64,000 bases of DNA from Cloeon dipterum (lineage: Eukaryota > Arthropoda > Insecta > Ephemeroptera > Baetidae), in NCBI RefSeq assembly GCF_949628265.1, contig NC_088787.1:29130501-29194500 (forward strand), read 5' to 3'. The notes beneath the pieces are model-generated. The model ran no database searches, had not been told where the DNA came from, and was given only the letters and a program-made list of their open reading frames with translations. Of the stretch, positions 62,201 through 64,000 are shown in pieces (position 1 is the stretch's first letter; every line of letters begins with the position of its first letter). Both the position numbers and the translations under genes were made by a program.

Positions 62201-64000
62201 TATTCACTTTTCCTGTCCTCTTTTCAACACAATAATTACTAGCAAACCCAAATCCACTCCTTAAGATTTTATGTTTTATCTGGGTAATCCGTGGAAGTTT
62301 AATTTATTTATTTAGTGCCAATTCTTATGATTTCATCTTAATTAACTTGAAGAAATGAAATAGTAAATCGCTGAGGATATTTATGTATTTTTGAGGTTTA
62401 TAATATTTCAAAGCAATAAATACGGAAATTTTGTGGATTATGAATTACTGATTTTAACTTTTTGCACATGCAAGTGATAAAAGGGCTTTGCTTAAATTTT
62501 TTTCAACTATTTTTCTAGCACGTGCTTACCAGCTAATGGATTATAAATGCATACAAAATTACCAACATAATAGGTCATTTAAAATCTTAAAGTTATAACT
62601 AAAATGAACCGCTATTCCTTTGCTTGCTCTAAAAGCCCCTCTCAAATTTTTGACCATTTATTCCAAATTAAATCAACCTGCGCGCTGCTACGCAAAACCC
62701 ACCATGCATTATTATACAAAAATTTCCTCGGTGAATTCATCGAGGAAATTGCACCAAAGGCAGCTGTCGCCCGCAACACTCGGCTATTCATTTCCATCCT
62801 TCCTTTTCCCTTTTCCGCGCAATTTTAATTCGTCAAATGAGACCTGCGGCGTTGGCACAGTGCACCTCAGTCGTCGGCAATTCAAGATAGGAACCGAGGC
62901 GCGTCTGCGGCAGGCACATAAATCTCCATTTTATTAACTTTTCAATTGCGGCAGCAGACTTGACGCGCGGCTGCTCGAATAGATCGTATCGCAGGCCAAA
63001 TTTAAATAATAAATCAATCAGAAATCATTAGGTCGCGCCACACTTGCTCGCGAGCAACCCGAGATATGCAAATAACACGCATCAAATATCACGCGGCTCG
63101 CTCACGGAAATCATAAGGGGTGCAAACGGGTTGCGTTTCGGGTGGCATTACATTTTTTGCCTCTCTTCCGCGTCAACCGCAATTTAGTCCAAAGTTATTC
63201 TCTTGCGACTGCTAGATCAACTTCCTTTATTATTCAGTAGGATATTGAACAAGTTTCTATGATATTTTTTCCATTTATTCAAGTCAAACTTCGGAAATCG
63301 TTTTCAGTGCTTAACAAACCTCATATAACTGTTTCTAATTTCTAGTTGAACTATTTTTTTTAAATCATGCTTATATGGTATGGAGCTATAGCTCCTAACA
63401 AATTTTCAAGATTTACGTGTGTAGAACAAAAAATGTATGACTGTGTGGTATTCAAAAAATGTATAACACAAAAAATAGGAGCATGCCATCCGTTGCACTT
63501 GCTACTTTCAAAAGTTTCTGCGCAATTTCTATGGCCATGAAGTCTGATCAAACTTTTCTTAATAAATCATGCAGGCGGCGATCATAGAAGTGCACAGAAG
63601 GCCGAATAATTTATTTATTATCATTTAGACGAGCTAGAGAACTGTTTGCGAAACTTGTATTACCGCTTACTTAACAGTTTGCATGCGTCTGGTATAATAT
63701 TGACTTTCATGATTATTGATTTGAACCAGAGTTATTCTCGTTTGTTTTCATAGCTCTGTATCTATTTCCTCCCCGTTATTTTGGGTCTCCCGCAACCTAA
63801 TAATACAGAATTTGTCATGAAAATAAAAAAAAAATATTTGTAATTGTATTACTTTAGTGAAATTATCTTTTGGTAAAGCATTTTCGGCGTTTGCTGCAAG
63901 TTTATTGTTCGCAATGACTGATTTTCACCTGCTCTCCATATTTTCAATGAACAATCAACAATATTCTCTGACTAAAACTTAAGACTCTGCTCTCCAAGAC
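53233..64000. other. long non-coding stretch to the window end
   Basis: About 10.8 kb of alternating AT-rich and moderately GC-rich tracts (GC-richer near 54.2-55.0, 55.4-56.0, 56.5-57.1, 57.7-58.1, 58.8-59.2, 60.3-60.6, 61.0-61.4, 62.6-63.2 kb). Open frames up to 160 codons (58697-59179, plus) have no recognisable domain. No RNA genes, repeats or convincing splice-bounded exons were seen. Confidence 0.5.

Noticed and set aside
1..64000. CRISPR array, prokaryotic operons, rRNA genes
   Set aside because: Introns, microsatellites and a retrotransposon show this is eukaryotic nuclear DNA. No regularly spaced direct repeats or rRNA-like conserved segments were seen.

Overview
The window is eukaryotic nuclear DNA. 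It is mostly non-coding, AT-rich, and has no operon-like organisation. The only multi-exon genes I can build with confidence have 17 GT-AG introns each, mostly 47-85 bases long. Very short introns, long CT/GA tracts, compact secreted C-type-lectin-like proteins and a decayed non-LTR retrotransposon point to an arthropod, most likely an insect. A mayfly-like genome would fit, but nothing here proves the species.

Layout: 1-17.9 kb is a long stretch with no recognisable gene. It carries one TATA-plus-CT promoter-like spot near 2.4 kb. At 17.91-17.98 kb on the minus strand there is a probable first coding exon (signal peptide, phase-1 donor) beside a CpG-rich block at 18.0-18.6 kb; the rest of that gene would lie to the left and was not found. 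A degenerate reverse-transcriptase retrotransposon occupies about 21.9-23.1 kb. A TATA-associated 63-residue ORF with a hydrophobic stretch lies at 25.0 kb.

The core of the window is 29.46-40.11 kb: three head-to-tail, apparently intact 18-exon genes (A, B, C). They encode secreted proteins of 541, 580 and 575 residues. I assembled every exon by hand; all phases close and each total is a multiple of three. Each protein has a signal peptide, an N-terminal Cys-containing segment, and three diverged C-type-lectin-like modules separated by short Cys-rich linkers. The intron phases repeat in the same order through the three modules, so the gene arose by internal triplication before it was itself duplicated in tandem. 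B and C are close relatives and A is older. The third module keeps a GEP motif but has lost the usual C-terminal cysteine and the WND-type calcium/sugar residues. I do not recognise this three-module architecture as a named family, and it is my best candidate for something undescribed.

From 40.1 kb to the end I see no certain gene. Several small GC-rich islands in AT-rich surroundings (41.7, 42.5, 48.2 and 53.2 kb on the plus strand; 44.6 kb on the minus strand) are bounded by plausible splice sites and may be exons of one or more genes with long introns. A 3' tail of a second retrotransposon lies on the minus strand at 50.0 kb. The remaining moderately GC-rich tracts look like intronic or intergenic, possibly regulatory, DNA.
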